Notes: generated from the letters alone by a model not told the origin. DNA of 64,000 nt from Rheinheimera mangrovi (GCF_003990335.1 NZ_CP034683.1:2308501-2372500), one strand, 5' to 3'. Numbered from the stretch's first letter, positions 1 through 9,882 are shown. Translations and numbers: made by a program.

Positions 1-207
1 CGTCTGGTCGTAGTTTATTCCCCATTCGGCGCAAGGTTCTCTATCAACCTTTCTGCCTTGCCTAATGCCGGCTACTGGTTTAATCCTCGTGATGCGACGC
101 AGCTCCCTCTTTCAACCCTACCTCGATCCACAGGACTCGCCCAATTTGACCCGCCTGGGCACAGAGCACGAGGTAATGATTGGGTTCTTATTCTCAAGAA
201 GCATTAA
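1..207 (+). CDS. C-terminal fragment of a glycoside hydrolase with putative collagen-binding domain
   Basis: An open frame enters from the left edge and stops with TAA at 205-207, giving the last 68 residues of a protein. The residues resemble the C-terminal domain called putative collagen-binding domain of a collagenase, usually found behind a DUF4038/apiosidase-like (GH140-type) barrel. Visible hallmarks are VVYSPFGARFSINLS, the GYWFNPRDA turn, and the terminal PPG...GNDWVLIL strand. That would make it a plant-polysaccharide-degrading enzyme, probably exported, but the catalytic part lies outside the window. The frame shows no internal stop, so it is cut by the window edge and not visibly broken. 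Family assignment is from remembered motifs, not a search. Confidence 0.6.
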   Translation, partial: RLVVVYSPFGARFSINLSALPNAGYWFNPRDATQLPLSTLPRSTGLAQFDPPGHRARGNDWVLILKKH

Positions 208-321
208 GAGCTCTGCCTGTCGTGATCAAAGGGCTTTTTGGTAACTCCTGTTGGTAAGTTGTATGGTATACATGGGCCAATAGATACGTACTGAAGCAGA
301 TTGTCGATGTACTAATCTCAT

Positions 322-350
322 AAAAAAACCCGACCAAAGTCGGGTTCTTC
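322..350. terminator. Bidirectional intrinsic terminator between glycoside hydrolase and eda
   Basis: The 8-bp arms AACCCGAC (327-334) and GTCGGGTT (339-346) enclose a CAAA loop. An A-run on the left (322-328) becomes a U-run on the minus strand, so it mainly ends the zwf-pgl-edd-glk-eda operon. The weaker TTCTTCTT on the right may stop the plus-strand gene. Confidence 0.85.
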
Positions 351-377
351 TTATCAATCTATGCCTAACAAAAGGTA

Positions 378-1034
378 TTACTTCTGTACTGTTTTTGCTT
401 CTTCTACTGCGGCTAAACAGAGCTCAGTGATTTTATGCCATTCTTTGTTTTTAATAGCATCGTCCGGCACTATCCAGCTACCACCTACGCAACGTACGTT
501 TGGTAAGGCCAGGTATTCTTTGAAGTTTTTCTCGTTAATGCCGCCTGTTGGGCAAAAACGTATGTCAGAGAATGGGCCGTGAATAGATTTTAAGGTTTTT
601 ACGCCACCAGCAGCTTCAGCCGGGAAAAACTTAAAGTGGGTGTACCCTACTGCTGTGCCTTCCATCAGCTCAGAAATACTGGCGATACCTGGGATCAATG
701 GGATCACGCTGTCTTTACCCGCTTGCAGCAGTTCACGGGTCGAACCCGGGCTGATGGCAAAGCGCGCACCAGCTGCTATCACATCGTCCAGCTGTTTGGC
801 TGTAGTGACAGTGCCAGCACCTACTATGGCGTCAGGCACTTCAGTGGCTAATAAACGTATTGCATCCAGAGCCACAGGAGTACGTAAAGTCACTTCCAGT
901 ACTTTAATGCCGCCTGCCACTAAAGCTTTCGCCATAGGAACAGCGTCTGCTAAATCTTTGATCACAATGACGGGCACCACAGGGCCTTGTGCGAACAAAA
1001 CGTCAGGTTGTAGTTGCCAATTTTCAAATGCCAT
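378..1034 (-). CDS. eda: 2-keto-3-deoxy-6-phosphogluconate (KDPG) aldolase
   Basis: Cleaves KDPG to pyruvate and glyceraldehyde-3-phosphate, the last step of the Entner-Doudoroff pathway, in the cytoplasm. The 218-residue length is normal for the trimeric class I aldolase. Visible motifs are LEVTLRTP (catalytic Glu about 47, phosphate/substrate Arg about 51), VGAGTV (71-76), FAISPG, PLIPGI, and the Schiff-base lysine at about 135 in [12 protein letters not shown], followed by CPTGGI. It is the last gene of the operon, starting only 4 nt after the glk stop with a GGCGAG ribosome-binding site. A terminator follows at 322-350. Expression is probably driven from the HexR-controlled zwf promoter. 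Confidence 0.96.
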   Translation of the reverse strand: MAFENWQLQPDVLFAQGPVVPVIVIKDLADAVPMAKALVAGGIKVLEVTLRTPVALDAIRLLATEVPDAIVGAGTVTTAKQLDDVIAAGARFAISPGSTRELLQAGKDSVIPLIPGIASISELMEGTAVGYTHFKFFPAEAAGGVKTLKSIHGPFSDIRFCPTGGINEKNFKEYLALPNVRCVGGSWIVPDDAIKNKEWHKITELCLAAVEEAKTVQK

Positions 1035-1038
1035 AGTG

Positions 1039-2007
1039 TTAACTCGCCATATGTTGTTTTAAGTAGACTGCACAGCCAGTTAAACCTGGTTGCTCCGCAG
1101 TGACGACAAAAGTTGCAATACGGCGGTTGAAGTCTTTAAACCGGCCTTTTGCTTCAAATCGGGTTCTGAATTCGCTTTGATTCATCAGCCCCAGTAATTT
1201 TGGCGTAATACCACCAGCGACAAAGACGCCGCCGAAGGTGCTCAACGTTAGGGCTAAATCCCCTGCCAAACCGCCTAAACTGGCAAAAAACTGCTCAATA
1301 ACGGCTTTGCATAAAACACAGCTGCCATCTAGAGCTTTGCCTGCAATCTGGGCTGCGTTTAATGGCTCAACCACTTTGTTGTTAAACGCAGCAATAGCCA
1401 GATACAAATCTTCCAGACCAGGGCCAGATAACAAACGCTCCGGGCTGACATGACCATATTTATTGGCCAGGAATTTATGAATAAACCATTCCTGTTCGGT
1501 TTGAGCGGTAAAGTCGACATGACCGCCCTCGCCTGGTAATGGCAAATAACCTAAAGCAGTAGGAATTAAATGTGCCACGCCTAAACCTGTACCAGCGCCT
1601 AACACCGCCATAGGTTTAAATTGATCGGCATGGCCTTCACCAATTTGCACCAGTTCAGTTTGTTTTAGCGCCGGTAGGCTCATGGCCACAGCGGTAAAAT
1701 CGTTCAGTACGATAAACTCGGCCAAATCCAAATCAGCTTTCATTTGGCTTACAGAAAACTGCCAGCGGAAATTGGTCATTTTGACAAAGTCTCCTGTCAC
1801 AGGACAGGCAATGGCCAAAGCCACATGTCGAATTGCTGTTAAACCTTGCTCAGCACGGTAGAACTGCAAAGCGTCAGCCAAGGTATCAAAGTCTGCGCAC
1901 GGATAAACCGCTACTTTGTCTAAATGCAGGCTGTCTAAATCAACACGACTAAAACGTGCGTTAGTGCCGCCAATATCAGCAACAATAGCGAACTGAATAT
2001 CAGCCAT
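1039..2007 (-). CDS. glk: Glucokinase
   Basis: Phosphorylates glucose with ATP to glucose-6-phosphate, feeding Zwf encoded upstream in the same operon. At 322 residues it fits the bacterial Glk family (PF02685). Motifs are the phosphate-binding [10 protein letters not shown] (10-19), LNDFTAVA with catalytic Asp at about 103, LGAGTGLG (136-143) and [10 protein letters not shown] (157-166). I place the start at 2007 (MADIQFAI) because AGAGGAG precedes it at good spacing; a frame extending to 2043 lacks such a site and adds 12 non-conserved residues. The start overlaps the edd stop by 8 bp, which suggests translational coupling. In enterics glk is elsewhere; embedding it between edd and eda is typical of Alteromonadales and pseudomonads. 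Confidence 0.94.
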   Translation of the reverse strand: MADIQFAIVADIGGTNARFSRVDLDSLHLDKVAVYPCADFDTLADALQFYRAEQGLTAIRHVALAIACPVTGDFVKMTNFRWQFSVSQMKADLDLAEFIVLNDFTAVAMSLPALKQTELVQIGEGHADQFKPMAVLGAGTGLGVAHLIPTALGYLPLPGEGGHVDFTAQTEQEWFIHKFLANKYGHVSPERLLSGPGLEDLYLAIAAFNNKVVEPLNAAQIAGKALDGSCVLCKAVIEQFFASLGGLAGDLALTLSTFGGVFVAGGITPKLLGLMNQSEFRTRFEAKGRFKDFNRRIATFVVTAEQPGLTGCAVYLKQHMAS

Positions 2008-3832
2008 GGTACTGCTCCTCTGTATTGAACAGACTGCAGGCACCTTGTTCTGCGCCAGTGATCACGGTACGCAGACCGCCAAACATTTCGCGGCCCATAC
2101 CCCAGTGACTATCAGTCATATCACGGGTAGCGACTTCACGTTTCGCCAGTTCTTCATCCGACACTAATACTTTTAATACGCCGTTGATACCATCCACCAA
2201 CATCATATCGCCGGTTTGAATTTTAGCGATCACGCCACCGTCAACTGCTTCTGGTGTGACGTGGATAGCAGCTGGCACCTTACCTGAAGCGCCTGACATA
2301 CGGCCGTCTGTGACTAAAGCCACATGGAAACCACGGTCTTGTAACACACCCAAAGGCGGCGTCAGTTTATGCAGTTCTGGCATACCACAGGCTCGAGGGC
2401 CCTGGAAACGCACAACCACTACACAATCTTTATTTAAATCACCAGCTTTAAAAGCGGCATCTAATTCATGTTGACTGGAGAACACCACAGCCGGAGCCTG
2501 CACTATTTCTGTACCTTCACGCAGTGCTGAAGTTTTAATTACACCACGGCCAACGTTGCCGGATAACACCTGCAAACCACCGTGATCTTTAAACGGCTTT
2601 GCCGCATCAGCCAGTACTGTTAGATCAGAAGACTCTGTCGGGCCGTCTACCCATACTAATTTGCCGTCCTGAATAACAGGAGTTTGGGTATAACGACGTA
2701 AACCAGGACCAGCTACTGTGTTGACATCTTCATGCAGCAAGCCGTTGTCTAATAAAGTACGGATCAAATAGGCCATACCACCCGCTTGCTGGAAGTGGTT
2801 GATATCGGCCTGACCGTTAGGGTAAATCTTGGTGACTAATGGCGTTGCATGCGATAAATCAGCAAAGTCATCCCAGTTCACAATAAAACCAGCAGAACGG
2901 GCTACAGCTATTAAGTGCATGGTGTGGTTGGTAGAACCACCTGTCGCCAATAAACCAACAATACCGTTCACTACAGCTTTTACATCAACAATGTGAGCAA
3001 TTGGTAAGTAGTCAGTGCCTAAGTCAGTTAAACGAGTCACCTGGCGGGCAGCAGCTTTGGTTAATTCTTCACGCAATGGCGTGCCAGGATTGACAAAAGA
3101 AGAGCCTGGTAAATGCAGCCCCATGACTTCAACCACGAGCTGGTTTGAGTTGGCAGTACCGTAGAAGGTGCAAGTGCCAGCGCTGTGGTACGAAGCAGAT
3201 TCAGAATCTAATAACTCTTCATGGCCTACTTTGCCTTCAGCATACAACTGACGAACACGGGCTTTTTCTTTGTTTGGAATACCAGATGGCATTGGACCTG
3301 CTGGCACAAACACAAAAGGCAAATGGCCGAAACTTAAAGCCGCCATTAATAAACCCGGTACTATCTTGTCACAAATACCCAGCATCAGGCCGCCGTCAAA
3401 CATATTGTGCGACAGGCCAACAGCTGCAGACATGGCGATAATGTCACGACTTAATAAACTCAACTCCATGCCAGGCTGACCCTGAGTCACACCGTCACAC
3501 ATGGCTGGCACACCACCAGCAAATTGAGCCACACTGCCCACTTCTGCTGCTGCGGCTTTAATAATAGCCGGATAAGCTTCATAAGGCTGATGCGCCGAAA
3601 GCATATCGTTGTAAGAAGAGATAATGCCGATGTTTGCTTTGGTTAAACTGCGTAAATCAGTTTTTTCCTGAGAGGAACAAGCAGCAAAACCATGAGCCAG
3701 ATTGCCACAGGCCAAAGCTCCGCGGTGCGGCCCCTTGGCACGGGCCTGTTCCATCCGCTGCAGATAAAGCGCACGGCTTTTCTCACTGCGTGCCGCTATT
3801 CTGTCTGTGACCTGTTGTATAACCGGATTCAT
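2000..3832 (-). CDS. edd: 6-phosphogluconate dehydratase
   Basis: Dehydrates 6-phosphogluconate to KDPG, the committing Entner-Doudoroff step. At 610 residues it is full length for the Edd branch of the IlvD/Edd family, which carries an iron-sulfur cluster. Visible signatures include the substrate/cluster segment with [12 protein letters not shown], the [15 protein letters not shown] stretch around residues 220-235, and [20 protein letters not shown] in the C-terminal swivel domain. The start has the site ACGAGG and lies 19 nt after pgl. It overlaps glk by 8 bp. No missing key segment was noticed. Confidence 0.97.
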   Translation of the reverse strand: MNPVIQQVTDRIAARSEKSRALYLQRMEQARAKGPHRGALACGNLAHGFAACSSQEKTDLRSLTKANIGIISSYNDMLSAHQPYEAYPAIIKAAAAEVGSVAQFAGGVPAMCDGVTQGQPGMELSLLSRDIIAMSAAVGLSHNMFDGGLMLGICDKIVPGLLMAALSFGHLPFVFVPAGPMPSGIPNKEKARVRQLYAEGKVGHEELLDSESASYHSAGTCTFYGTANSNQLVVEVMGLHLPGSSFVNPGTPLREELTKAAARQVTRLTDLGTDYLPIAHIVDVKAVVNGIVGLLATGGSTNHTMHLIAVARSAGFIVNWDDFADLSHATPLVTKIYPNGQADINHFQQAGGMAYLIRTLLDNGLLHEDVNTVAGPGLRRYTQTPVIQDGKLVWVDGPTESSDLTVLADAAKPFKDHGGLQVLSGNVGRGVIKTSALREGTEIVQAPAVVFSSQHELDAAFKAGDLNKDCVVVVRFQGPRACGMPELHKLTPPLGVLQDRGFHVALVTDGRMSGASGKVPAAIHVTPEAVDGGVIAKIQTGDMMLVDGINGVLKVLVSDEELAKREVATRDMTDSHWGMGREMFGGLRTVITGAEQGACSLFNTEEQYHG

Positions 3833-3851
3833 GTTAACCTCGTCTTGTCGA

Positions 3852-4547
3852 TTAGTTAGCTGTGAACATTACATGCACAGGGACCTGCTGTTGTTGCAAA
3901 AAAGCCCGTACAGGCATTTGCAAAGGGCCCTGACCTGCCATGGCCTGTTCCAGAACGGTTAGCTTCTTGGGGCCAACCAAATGTAAATAAATCACAGCGC
4001 TATTAAGTAAGCGTGTTTTGCTTAAACTCAAACGCTGGTAAGGCGCAGTAGATGGAGTTACCGCCAGAGCTACTGGTGCATCAGTGGCTAAACCCGCCTG
4101 AATTTCTTTGCTGCATGGAAATAATGAGGCGGTATGGCCATCTTCACCCATGCCTAGAATCAACACATCAAACAGAGGCAGTTCAGCCACACGAGCCGCT
4201 ACTGTGGCGGCACCTTTATAGGCGTCGTCTGGTGATGCGCTGTCAAATAAGCTAATAAAACGTGCTTTAGCCGCTTTGCCTTGCAACAAGTTGGCCTTCA
4301 CCAAACCTTCATTGCTGTCGGCATGAGTCTCTGGCAACCAACGATCGTCAGCCAAGGTAATAGTCACGCGTGACCAATCCAAATCTGTTTCAGATAAGGC
4401 TTTAAACAAAGCCAGAGGCGTTTTACCCCCAGACACCACTAAAGTAGCAGCGCCCTTTTCTGCAATAGCAGCAGCCAAACGACTGCTGATCTCAGTGGCA
4501 AACTGCTGGTTTAATGCAGCACTTGAGTCAAAGGTATGAAGCTGCAT
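3852..4547 (-). CDS. pgl: 6-phosphogluconolactonase
   Basis: Hydrolyses 6-phosphogluconolactone, the Zwf product, to 6-phosphogluconate. The 231 residues match the DevB/SOL family of the glucosamine-6-phosphate isomerase fold. Visible features are [15 protein letters not shown] (37-51), [18 protein letters not shown] and the [16 protein letters not shown] block holding the catalytic His. It starts 2 nt after the zwf stop, preceded by GGGACGA, so the pair is tightly coupled. Its place between zwf and edd completes the glucose-6-phosphate to KDPG route in a single transcript. Confidence 0.95.
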   Translation of the reverse strand: MQLHTFDSSAALNQQFATEISSRLAAAIAEKGAATLVVSGGKTPLALFKALSETDLDWSRVTITLADDRWLPETHADSNEGLVKANLLQGKAAKARFISLFDSASPDDAYKGAATVAARVAELPLFDVLILGMGEDGHTASLFPCSKEIQAGLATDAPVALAVTPSTAPYQRLSLSKTRLLNSAVIYLHLVGPKKLTVLEQAMAGQGPLQMPVRAFLQQQQVPVHVMFTAN

Positions 4548-4549
4548 TG

Positions 4550-6022
4550 TTATTCGTCCCAGTTTCTGTCTTCACGCGCCAATAACGAAATGGCGGCCAC
4601 AGGGCCCCAGGTACCAGCCTGATAAGGTTTTGGTGGCTCGTTAGTGACTTTCCAGGCGTCGAGGATACCGTCGACCCATTTCCAGGCTTGTTCAACTTCA
4701 TCACGACGCACGAACAGATACTGGTTGCCTAACATTGCTTCGAGTAATAAACGCTCATAGGCATCAGCAATACGCTGCGACTTAAAGGTTTCGTCGAAAC
4801 TTAAGTCCAGTTTGGTTTGTTGCAACTGCATGCTTTCGCCAAGACCAGGAATTTTGTTCATGATCTGAATTTCTACGCCTTCATCAGGCTGCAAACGGAT
4901 GATCAGCTTATTGGCTGGCAACTGTTTATAGGTTTCGAAGAAAATATTGTGTGGCTGCGGCTTAAAGCAAATGACTAATTCGCTCATTTTTTTCGGCATA
5001 CGTTTGCCTGTTCTTAAATAGAACGGCACACCAGCCCAACGCCAGTTGTCGATATCGACTTTTATTGCGACAAAAGTTTCGGTTTTACTGTTTGGACGCG
5101 CATCTTCCTCATCCAGATAACCAGGAACCGGAGTACCAGCCACATAACCGCCCGCGTATTGACCACGCACAGTTTTTTCCTGCACATTCGATACATTAAT
5201 AGGACGCAGCGCTTTTAGGACTTTTAACTTCTCATCCCGGATACTGTCGGCATCCAAACGAGCTGGTGGCTCCATCGCAATCAGCGACAACACCTGTAAC
5301 AAGTGATTTTGCACCATGTCGCGCATTTGACCTGCGTCGTCGTAGTAACCCCAACGGCCTTCTACGCCTACTTCCTCGGCCACTGTGATTTGCACATGAT
5401 CAATGGCATTGTGATCCCAGTTGGCTGCGAAAATCGAGTTGGCAAAACGTAGCGCTAACAGGTTCAGTACTGTTTCTTTACCTAAATAGTGGTCGATGCG
5501 GTAGATTTGGCATTCACCAAAATATTTGGCAACTTCATCGTTGATCACTTTAGACGAAGCTAAATCGTGACCAATAGGTTTTTCCAGTACCACACGGGCC
5601 GGTTGTGCCGATAAACCCGCGATAGACAGACCTTTACAGATATTGCCAAACAAAGAAGGAGCAGTAGCGAAGTAGCTGACCGGAATACGTTTTTTCGGGT
5701 CAGTGACATTTTTAAGCGCTTTGTACGCATCTTCTTTAGTCAAATCTACCTGCACATACTGCAGTTTGGCTTTTAAGCGCGCTAATACGTCTGCATCCAG
5801 CGGCTCTTTAATGAATTTTTGTAAGTTGGTTTCAACCAGCTCTTTGTAGCCATCCAGACTTAATTCGTCACGGGCAACGCCAATGACCTGACTGTCGGCA
5901 TGCAACAGACCGGATTTTTCCAATTGATATAAGGCTGGCAATAGTTTGCGGCGAGCTAGGTCGCCCTTGGTACCAAAGAGAATCAGATCACAGGCTTTGT
6001 TCAGTGGTGCTGTTGTTGTCAT
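4550..6022 (-). CDS. zwf: Glucose-6-phosphate 1-dehydrogenase
   Basis: Oxidises glucose-6-phosphate to 6-phosphogluconolactone with NAD(P)+, first gene of the Entner-Doudoroff operon and entry to the oxidative pentose phosphate route. At 490 residues it is the usual length. Motifs are the nucleotide-binding FGTKGDLARRKLLPALYQL near residues 16-34, EKPIGHDL, and the substrate-binding RIDHYLGKE at about residues 175-185. The start has AAGGGTC upstream. The promoter region shared with divergent hexR contains a perfect HexR palindrome, a TTTACT/TAGTAT promoter and a second TGTAA palindrome, so glucose-linked repression by HexR is expected. Confidence 0.97.
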   Translation of the reverse strand: MTTTAPLNKACDLILFGTKGDLARRKLLPALYQLEKSGLLHADSQVIGVARDELSLDGYKELVETNLQKFIKEPLDADVLARLKAKLQYVQVDLTKEDAYKALKNVTDPKKRIPVSYFATAPSLFGNICKGLSIAGLSAQPARVVLEKPIGHDLASSKVINDEVAKYFGECQIYRIDHYLGKETVLNLLALRFANSIFAANWDHNAIDHVQITVAEEVGVEGRWGYYDDAGQMRDMVQNHLLQVLSLIAMEPPARLDADSIRDEKLKVLKALRPINVSNVQEKTVRGQYAGGYVAGTPVPGYLDEEDARPNSKTETFVAIKVDIDNWRWAGVPFYLRTGKRMPKKMSELVICFKPQPHNIFFETYKQLPANKLIIRLQPDEGVEIQIMNKIPGLGESMQLQQTKLDLSFDETFKSQRIADAYERLLLEAMLGNQYLFVRRDEVEQAWKWVDGILDAWKVTNEPPKPYQAGTWGPVAAISLLAREDRNWDE

Positions 6023-6039
6023 GAATGACCCTTGATTAG

Positions 6040-6051
6040 ATGTAATTTTAC
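6040..6051. promoter_or_regulatory. Palindrome TGTAA-TT-TTACA in the zwf leader
   Basis: A perfect 12-bp inverted repeat lies about 18-29 bp before the zwf start and just downstream of the predicted transcription start. Arms equal HexR half-sites but with a 2-bp instead of a 5-bp gap, so it is either a HexR variant or the site of another regulator. The same spacing recurs upstream of ppsA (37593-37604). Confidence 0.4.
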
Positions 6052-6064
6052 AACACTTAACCGC

Positions 6065-6093
6065 ATACTAGCCGAGCAAAAGCCAGAAGTAAA
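6065..6093 (-). promoter_or_regulatory. Predicted zwf promoter
   Basis: On the minus strand TTTACT (6088-6093) and TAGTAT (6065-6070) are separated by exactly 17 bp, fitting a sigma-70 promoter. The expected start point is around 6058, about 35 nt before the zwf start codon. The HexR palindrome lies immediately upstream. Confidence 0.5.
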
Positions 6094-6103
6094 CCAGATA
6101 AGT

Positions 6104-6118
6104 TGTAATTAAATTACA
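6104..6118. promoter_or_regulatory. HexR operator in the zwf-hexR intergenic region
   Basis: TGTAATTAAATTACA is a perfect 7-1-7 palindrome and agrees with the published gammaproteobacterial HexR motif as I recall it. It lies between the divergent zwf and hexR genes, the canonical place for HexR control of the Entner-Doudoroff operon. Confidence 0.88.
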
Positions 6119-6286
6119 GAGACGCTAAAGTTTTGACTATTCTCATATAATAAGGCAGCCTACGCAATGAATCAGCTGCTTTGTCGTAACTTTATCACTA
6201 TTTTGCAGTGGCACCAGGTTGTATAACAAAGCGAGTTACAACATTTTGCACTGCGTTGTTCAGTGTTTCTCAGTCAGGACTATCCG

Positions 6287-7144
6287 ATGAATGTGTTGGA
6301 AAAAATAATTAATAGCGTCAACAGCTTCAGTAAATCAGAGCGCAAAGTCGCCGACGTGATCCTGGCCAATCCGCAAACCACTATTCACAGTAGTATAGCG
6401 GCTCTCGCCAAAATGGCCGATGTCAGCGAACCTACAGTCAACAGGTTTTGCCGCCGTCTGGACACAAAAGGTTTTCCGGATTTCAAATTGCATTTGGCAC
6501 AGAGTCTGGCCAACGGCACTCCTTATGTAAACCGCCATGTGGAAGAAGATGACGGCCCTGAGGCTTATACGGCCAAGATTTTTGAATCCACTATGGCCGC
6601 TTTAGATGCAGCACGCCAAAACGTTGATATTCTTACCATTAATCGTGCTGTGGATGTGCTCACTCAAGCGAAAAAGATCTCCTTTTTTGGTTTAGGCGCC
6701 TCTGCTTCTGTCGCTCATGATGCCCAGAATAAGTTTTTCCGCTTTAACGTCCCTGTCGTTTGTTTTGACGATATAGTCATGCAGCGTATGAGCGCGATTA
6801 ATAGTGCAGAAGGCGATGTGGTGGTCTGTATCAGCCACACAGGCCGCACCAAAAACCTGTGTGATATCGCCGCTATAGCCCGTGAAAACGATGCAACAGT
6901 GATAGGTATTACTGCATACGACAGCCCTTTAGCGAAAGAATGTACCCTGGTTTTATCGCTGGATGTGCCTGAAGATACAGATATGTATATGCCTATGGCG
7001 TCCCGCGTGGCTCAGCTGGTACTGATTGATATTCTGGCAACGGGCTTTACTTTACGTCGTGGCACCAAATTCCGCGAAAACCTGAAAAAGGTCAAAGACA
7101 GCTTACGTGGCTCGCGTTTTGATAAGAAAGACTTTCAAAACTAA
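6287..7144 (+). CDS. hexR: HexR, RpiR-family transcriptional regulator of central carbon metabolism
   Basis: A cytoplasmic DNA-binding repressor/activator whose family senses KDPG through a sugar-isomerase (SIS) domain. The N-terminal RpiR helix-turn-helix (about residues 1-77) contains MADVSEPTVNRFCRRLD. The SIS domain (about 120-260) contains FFGLGASASVAHDAQNKF and ISHTGRTKNL, the sugar-phosphate-binding loops. The 285-residue length is normal. I chose ATG 6287 (MNVLEKII, matching the family start) with AGGA at 6276-6279; an in-frame extension from 6263 adds 8 residues without support. It is divergent from zwf with a perfect HexR box between them and is followed by a terminator. Confidence 0.95.
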   Translation: MNVLEKIINSVNSFSKSERKVADVILANPQTTIHSSIAALAKMADVSEPTVNRFCRRLDTKGFPDFKLHLAQSLANGTPYVNRHVEEDDGPEAYTAKIFESTMAALDAARQNVDILTINRAVDVLTQAKKISFFGLGASASVAHDAQNKFFRFNVPVVCFDDIVMQRMSAINSAEGDVVVCISHTGRTKNLCDIAAIARENDATVIGITAYDSPLAKECTLVLSLDVPEDTDMYMPMASRVAQLVLIDILATGFTLRRGTKFRENLKKVKDSLRGSRFDKKDFQN

Positions 7145-7164
7145 TGACGATATTTGTAATACGC

Positions 7165-7197
7165 AGGGGCATTCTGTAAGAAGCCCCTCTTTTTTTA
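7165..7197 (+). terminator. Intrinsic terminator after hexR
   Basis: AGGGGC-A-TTCT pairs with AGAA-GCCCCT around a GTA loop (7165-7188), with one bulged A, followed by CTTTTTTTA. It separates hexR from pyk. Confidence 0.85.
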
Positions 7198-7268
7198 GCT
7201 TTTTTTCACCTTAACAGGTCGGACATGCGACGAAAGCTGTAAGTTTTATTCAAACTGCGGCTATATTC

Positions 7269-7283
7269 TGTAATAAAATTACA
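7269..7283. promoter_or_regulatory. HexR operator upstream of pyk
   Basis: TGTAATAAAATTACA matches the HexR motif with one asymmetric position. It begins 48 bp before the pyk start, directly after a TATATT (7262-7267) that could be the -10 element, a location suited to repression. Confidence 0.82.
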
Positions 7284-7330
7284 TTACACTTAAACTGACC
7301 CATCCATAGATAAGCTTTCAGGAGCTCTTG

Positions 7331-8770
7331 ATGCCCAGAAGAACTAAAATAGTCGCCACCCTTGGACCAGCAACGAATTCACAAGCCATTATTGAAAAAC
7401 TGATCCTGGCGGGCGCCAGCGTATTTCGGTTTAACTTTTCTCATGGCAGCGCCGAAGATCATAAGCAGCGCGCTGAAATGGTGCGTGCCGCAGCGGCCAA
7501 TACCGGCGCTCACGTTGCTATTCTGGGTGATCTACAAGGCCCTAAGATCCGCGTATCTACCTTTAAAAATGGCTCTGTCATTTTGGAAGAAGACCAACAC
7601 TTTGTACTAGACGCTGATTTGCCAAAAGGCGAAGGCGATGAAACACAAGTGGGTATCGACTATAAAGAATTACCTGCTGATGTTCAGCCAGGTGATGTGC
7701 TGTTATTAGACGACGGCCGTATCCAGATGATCGTTGAGCACGTTGTAGGTCAACGTATTCATACTAAGGTGTCTGTGGCAGGTAAACTCAGCAACAACAA
7801 AGGTATTAACCGTTTAGGCGGTGGCTTGTCAGCACCTGCCCTGACTGAAAAAGATAAAACAGATATCTCCTTAGCGGCTTATATAGATGTGGATTATCTG
7901 GCGGTGTCTTTCCCACGTAGTGGCGATGATTTACGTGTGGCCCGTGAACTGGCCCGCGCTGCTGGTTCTGAGGCTTTGATAGTCTCTAAAGTAGAACGCG
8001 CTGAAGCTGTAGCTGATGACGAAACCCTGGACGATATTATTCGTGCATCAGATGCAGTCATGGTTGCACGTGGCGATTTAGGTGTCGAAATTGGCGATGC
8101 TGAATTAGTAGGCCAGCAAAAACGTATTATTGCCCGCTCACGTCAGTTAAATCGTGTGGTGATCACTGCGACTCAGATGATGGAGTCGATGATTGAAAGC
8201 CCTATGCCAACCCGTGCTGAAGTGATGGACGTGGCCAACGCTGTGCTTGATGGTACAGATGCGGTGATGTTATCCGGTGAAACTGCCGCTGGTAAATATC
8301 CAGTGGACACAGTAAAAGCCATGGCCCGTGTTTGTGATGGTGCCGAGAAGCACCCACGTGTACAAATCTCTAAACACCGTATGGATGTGGCTTTTACTGA
8401 AATCAGTGAAACTATTGCGTTATCCGCTATGTATGCCGCGAACCACTTAACCGGGATTAAAGCCATTATCTCGTTAACTGAATCGGGCTACACAGCCAAA
8501 CTGATGTCACGTATTACCTCGTCTCAGCCAATTTATGCATTATCACGTCACCAGAAAACCTTAAACAAAATGGCTCTGTACCGTGGTGTGTATCCTGTGT
8601 TTTTTGACAGCACTCAAAATTTGGGTCAACAAAAAGTATCAGCTGCTGCTATTGAAGCAGTACAAGAAATTGCTCACTTAAAAAGTGGTGATTTAGTGAT
8701 ACTGACCTATGGCGATATGATGGAAACTGTTGGCGCATCAAACACCTGTAAGATAGTACAAATCAACTAA
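7331..8770 (+). CDS. pykA: Pyruvate kinase
   Basis: Converts PEP and ADP to pyruvate and ATP. The 479-residue length and the compact N-terminus ([15 protein letters not shown]) suit the PykA type. Signatures are FRFNFSHGS near residue 35, DLQGPKIRV, the catalytic-lysine block [10 protein letters not shown], the Mg-binding [12 protein letters not shown], and [13 protein letters not shown] 7331 is preferred over the adjacent in-frame TTG because AGGAG sits at 7320-7324. A HexR box overlaps its likely transcription start, which agrees with the known HexR regulon in Shewanella-type bacteria. Naming pykA over pykF is by context. Confidence 0.94.
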   Translation: MPRRTKIVATLGPATNSQAIIEKLILAGASVFRFNFSHGSAEDHKQRAEMVRAAAANTGAHVAILGDLQGPKIRVSTFKNGSVILEEDQHFVLDADLPKGEGDETQVGIDYKELPADVQPGDVLLLDDGRIQMIVEHVVGQRIHTKVSVAGKLSNNKGINRLGGGLSAPALTEKDKTDISLAAYIDVDYLAVSFPRSGDDLRVARELARAAGSEALIVSKVERAEAVADDETLDDIIRASDAVMVARGDLGVEIGDAELVGQQKRIIARSRQLNRVVITATQMMESMIESPMPTRAEVMDVANAVLDGTDAVMLSGETAAGKYPVDTVKAMARVCDGAEKHPRVQISKHRMDVAFTEISETIALSAMYAANHLTGIKAIISLTESGYTAKLMSRITSSQPIYALSRHQKTLNKMALYRGVYPVFFDSTQNLGQQKVSAAAIEAVQEIAHLKSGDLVILTYGDMMETVGASNTCKIVQIN

Positions 8771-8785
8771 GACGTTGATTTCATG

Positions 8786-8824
8786 AAAAAGGCGCCTACT
8801 TATTCATTGAGTGGCGCCTTTTTT
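8786..8824. terminator. Bidirectional terminator between pyk and the EamA gene
   Basis: AAAAAGGCGCC (8786-8796) pairs with GGCGCCTTTTT (8813-8823) around a 16-nt loop. A-runs and T-runs flank both sides, serving the convergent genes. Confidence 0.88.
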
Positions 8825-8849
8825 GTATCAAAGCAAAAAGCAAAGAAGT

Positions 8850-9776
8850 TTACAGTCGTTGTCTGAGCATAGGTGCTAGCGCCGTCAGCATTGAGCCAAC
8901 CACCACCAATAAAGCGCCAACCCAGGCCACAGCATTTAGTGATTCCACTGGAAACTGTGGATAAAAATATGTCAGCAACTGGGCAAAACCTATGGTCAAC
9001 AAAGGCGTAATGGCCAGCACAGCGCTGACATTAGCTGCTTGCCAGTGCTGTAAGGCTTCAGCAAAAGCACCATAAGCCACAATAGTATTCAGACAACAAA
9101 ACGCTACTATGCCCCACTGCCATGCCGACAACTCCAGCACAGGTGTCAGTTCAGTAGCAGGCAGAAAACACAAAGCACCGGCAATATAAATTAGCCACAT
9201 AATTTGTTGAGAATTAAAGCTCATCAACAACTGCTTTTGCGCTAAGGCATAACAAGCCCATGCCACTGCTGCTACTATCACCAACAGCACACCAATACTT
9301 TCAGAATCAAACTGGGTCAGTAACAAGGCCAGTCTGTCGTTAAAAAACAGTAATAATCCAAACACCAGCAACCAGGCACCAATTTTTTGCCAGAGCAGTA
9401 AACGCTCTTTAAATAAATACACTGCACCTAACATCATCAGAAACGGTGCCAATTGCACTAACATCTGAGCTGTTTCGGCTTTCAGTAAAGACAAAGCGTT
9501 TAAATACAAAATGTAGTTCAGCAATAAACCTGCTGCAGTGATCAACAGCAGTACTTTAACTTTCTTCGATAAACCACGAAGCGACGGTAGTTGCCGGCGG
9601 GAATAAAGCACCACCCCCACCAACACAGCAGCCACCAGGAAGCGGATCCAAGTGATGGTGGCCGCCGACATCGAACTTAATAACCACTTCAGCGCTATAG
9701 GTAGCAAGCCCCATAAAACAGCAGTTAATAACGCTAAACTAAAACCCAGACCAACACGGCCAGACGACTGATGCAT
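8850..9776 (-). CDS. EamA/DMT-superfamily transporter
   Basis: An inner-membrane protein of 308 residues with about ten hydrophobic segments in two EamA repeats (about residues 10-145 and 160-300), the usual drug/metabolite transporter plan. The first repeat starts LGFSLALLTAVLWGLLPIALKW and carries the typical ITWIRFLVAA segment; the second contains AAVAWACYALAQKQLL. Members export amino acids, nucleosides or other metabolites, and the substrate cannot be read from sequence. AAGGAGAGGG precedes the ATG. It stands alone between pyk (convergent) and pfkA (divergent). Confidence 0.85.
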   Translation of the reverse strand: MHQSSGRVGLGFSLALLTAVLWGLLPIALKWLLSSMSAATITWIRFLVAAVLVGVVLYSRRQLPSLRGLSKKVKVLLLITAAGLLLNYILYLNALSLLKAETAQMLVQLAPFLMMLGAVYLFKERLLLWQKIGAWLLVFGLLLFFNDRLALLLTQFDSESIGVLLVIVAAVAWACYALAQKQLLMSFNSQQIMWLIYIAGALCFLPATELTPVLELSAWQWGIVAFCCLNTIVAYGAFAEALQHWQAANVSAVLAITPLLTIGFAQLLTYFYPQFPVESLNAVAWVGALLVVVGSMLTALAPMLRQRL

Positions 9777-9882
9777 ACCCTCTCCTTTCTGAGTCTGTCA
9801 TTATCCGCCAGAAGCTACTCTCTTGTCTGTCGCCATCGACCTGTACCGGAGAAAATAGGTCAGAATGTCAGGTTGTTGCAGC

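Noticed and set aside
3145..3441. 98-codon plus-strand frame inside edd
   Set aside because: Antisense shadow of a well-conserved gene, without its own start signals.
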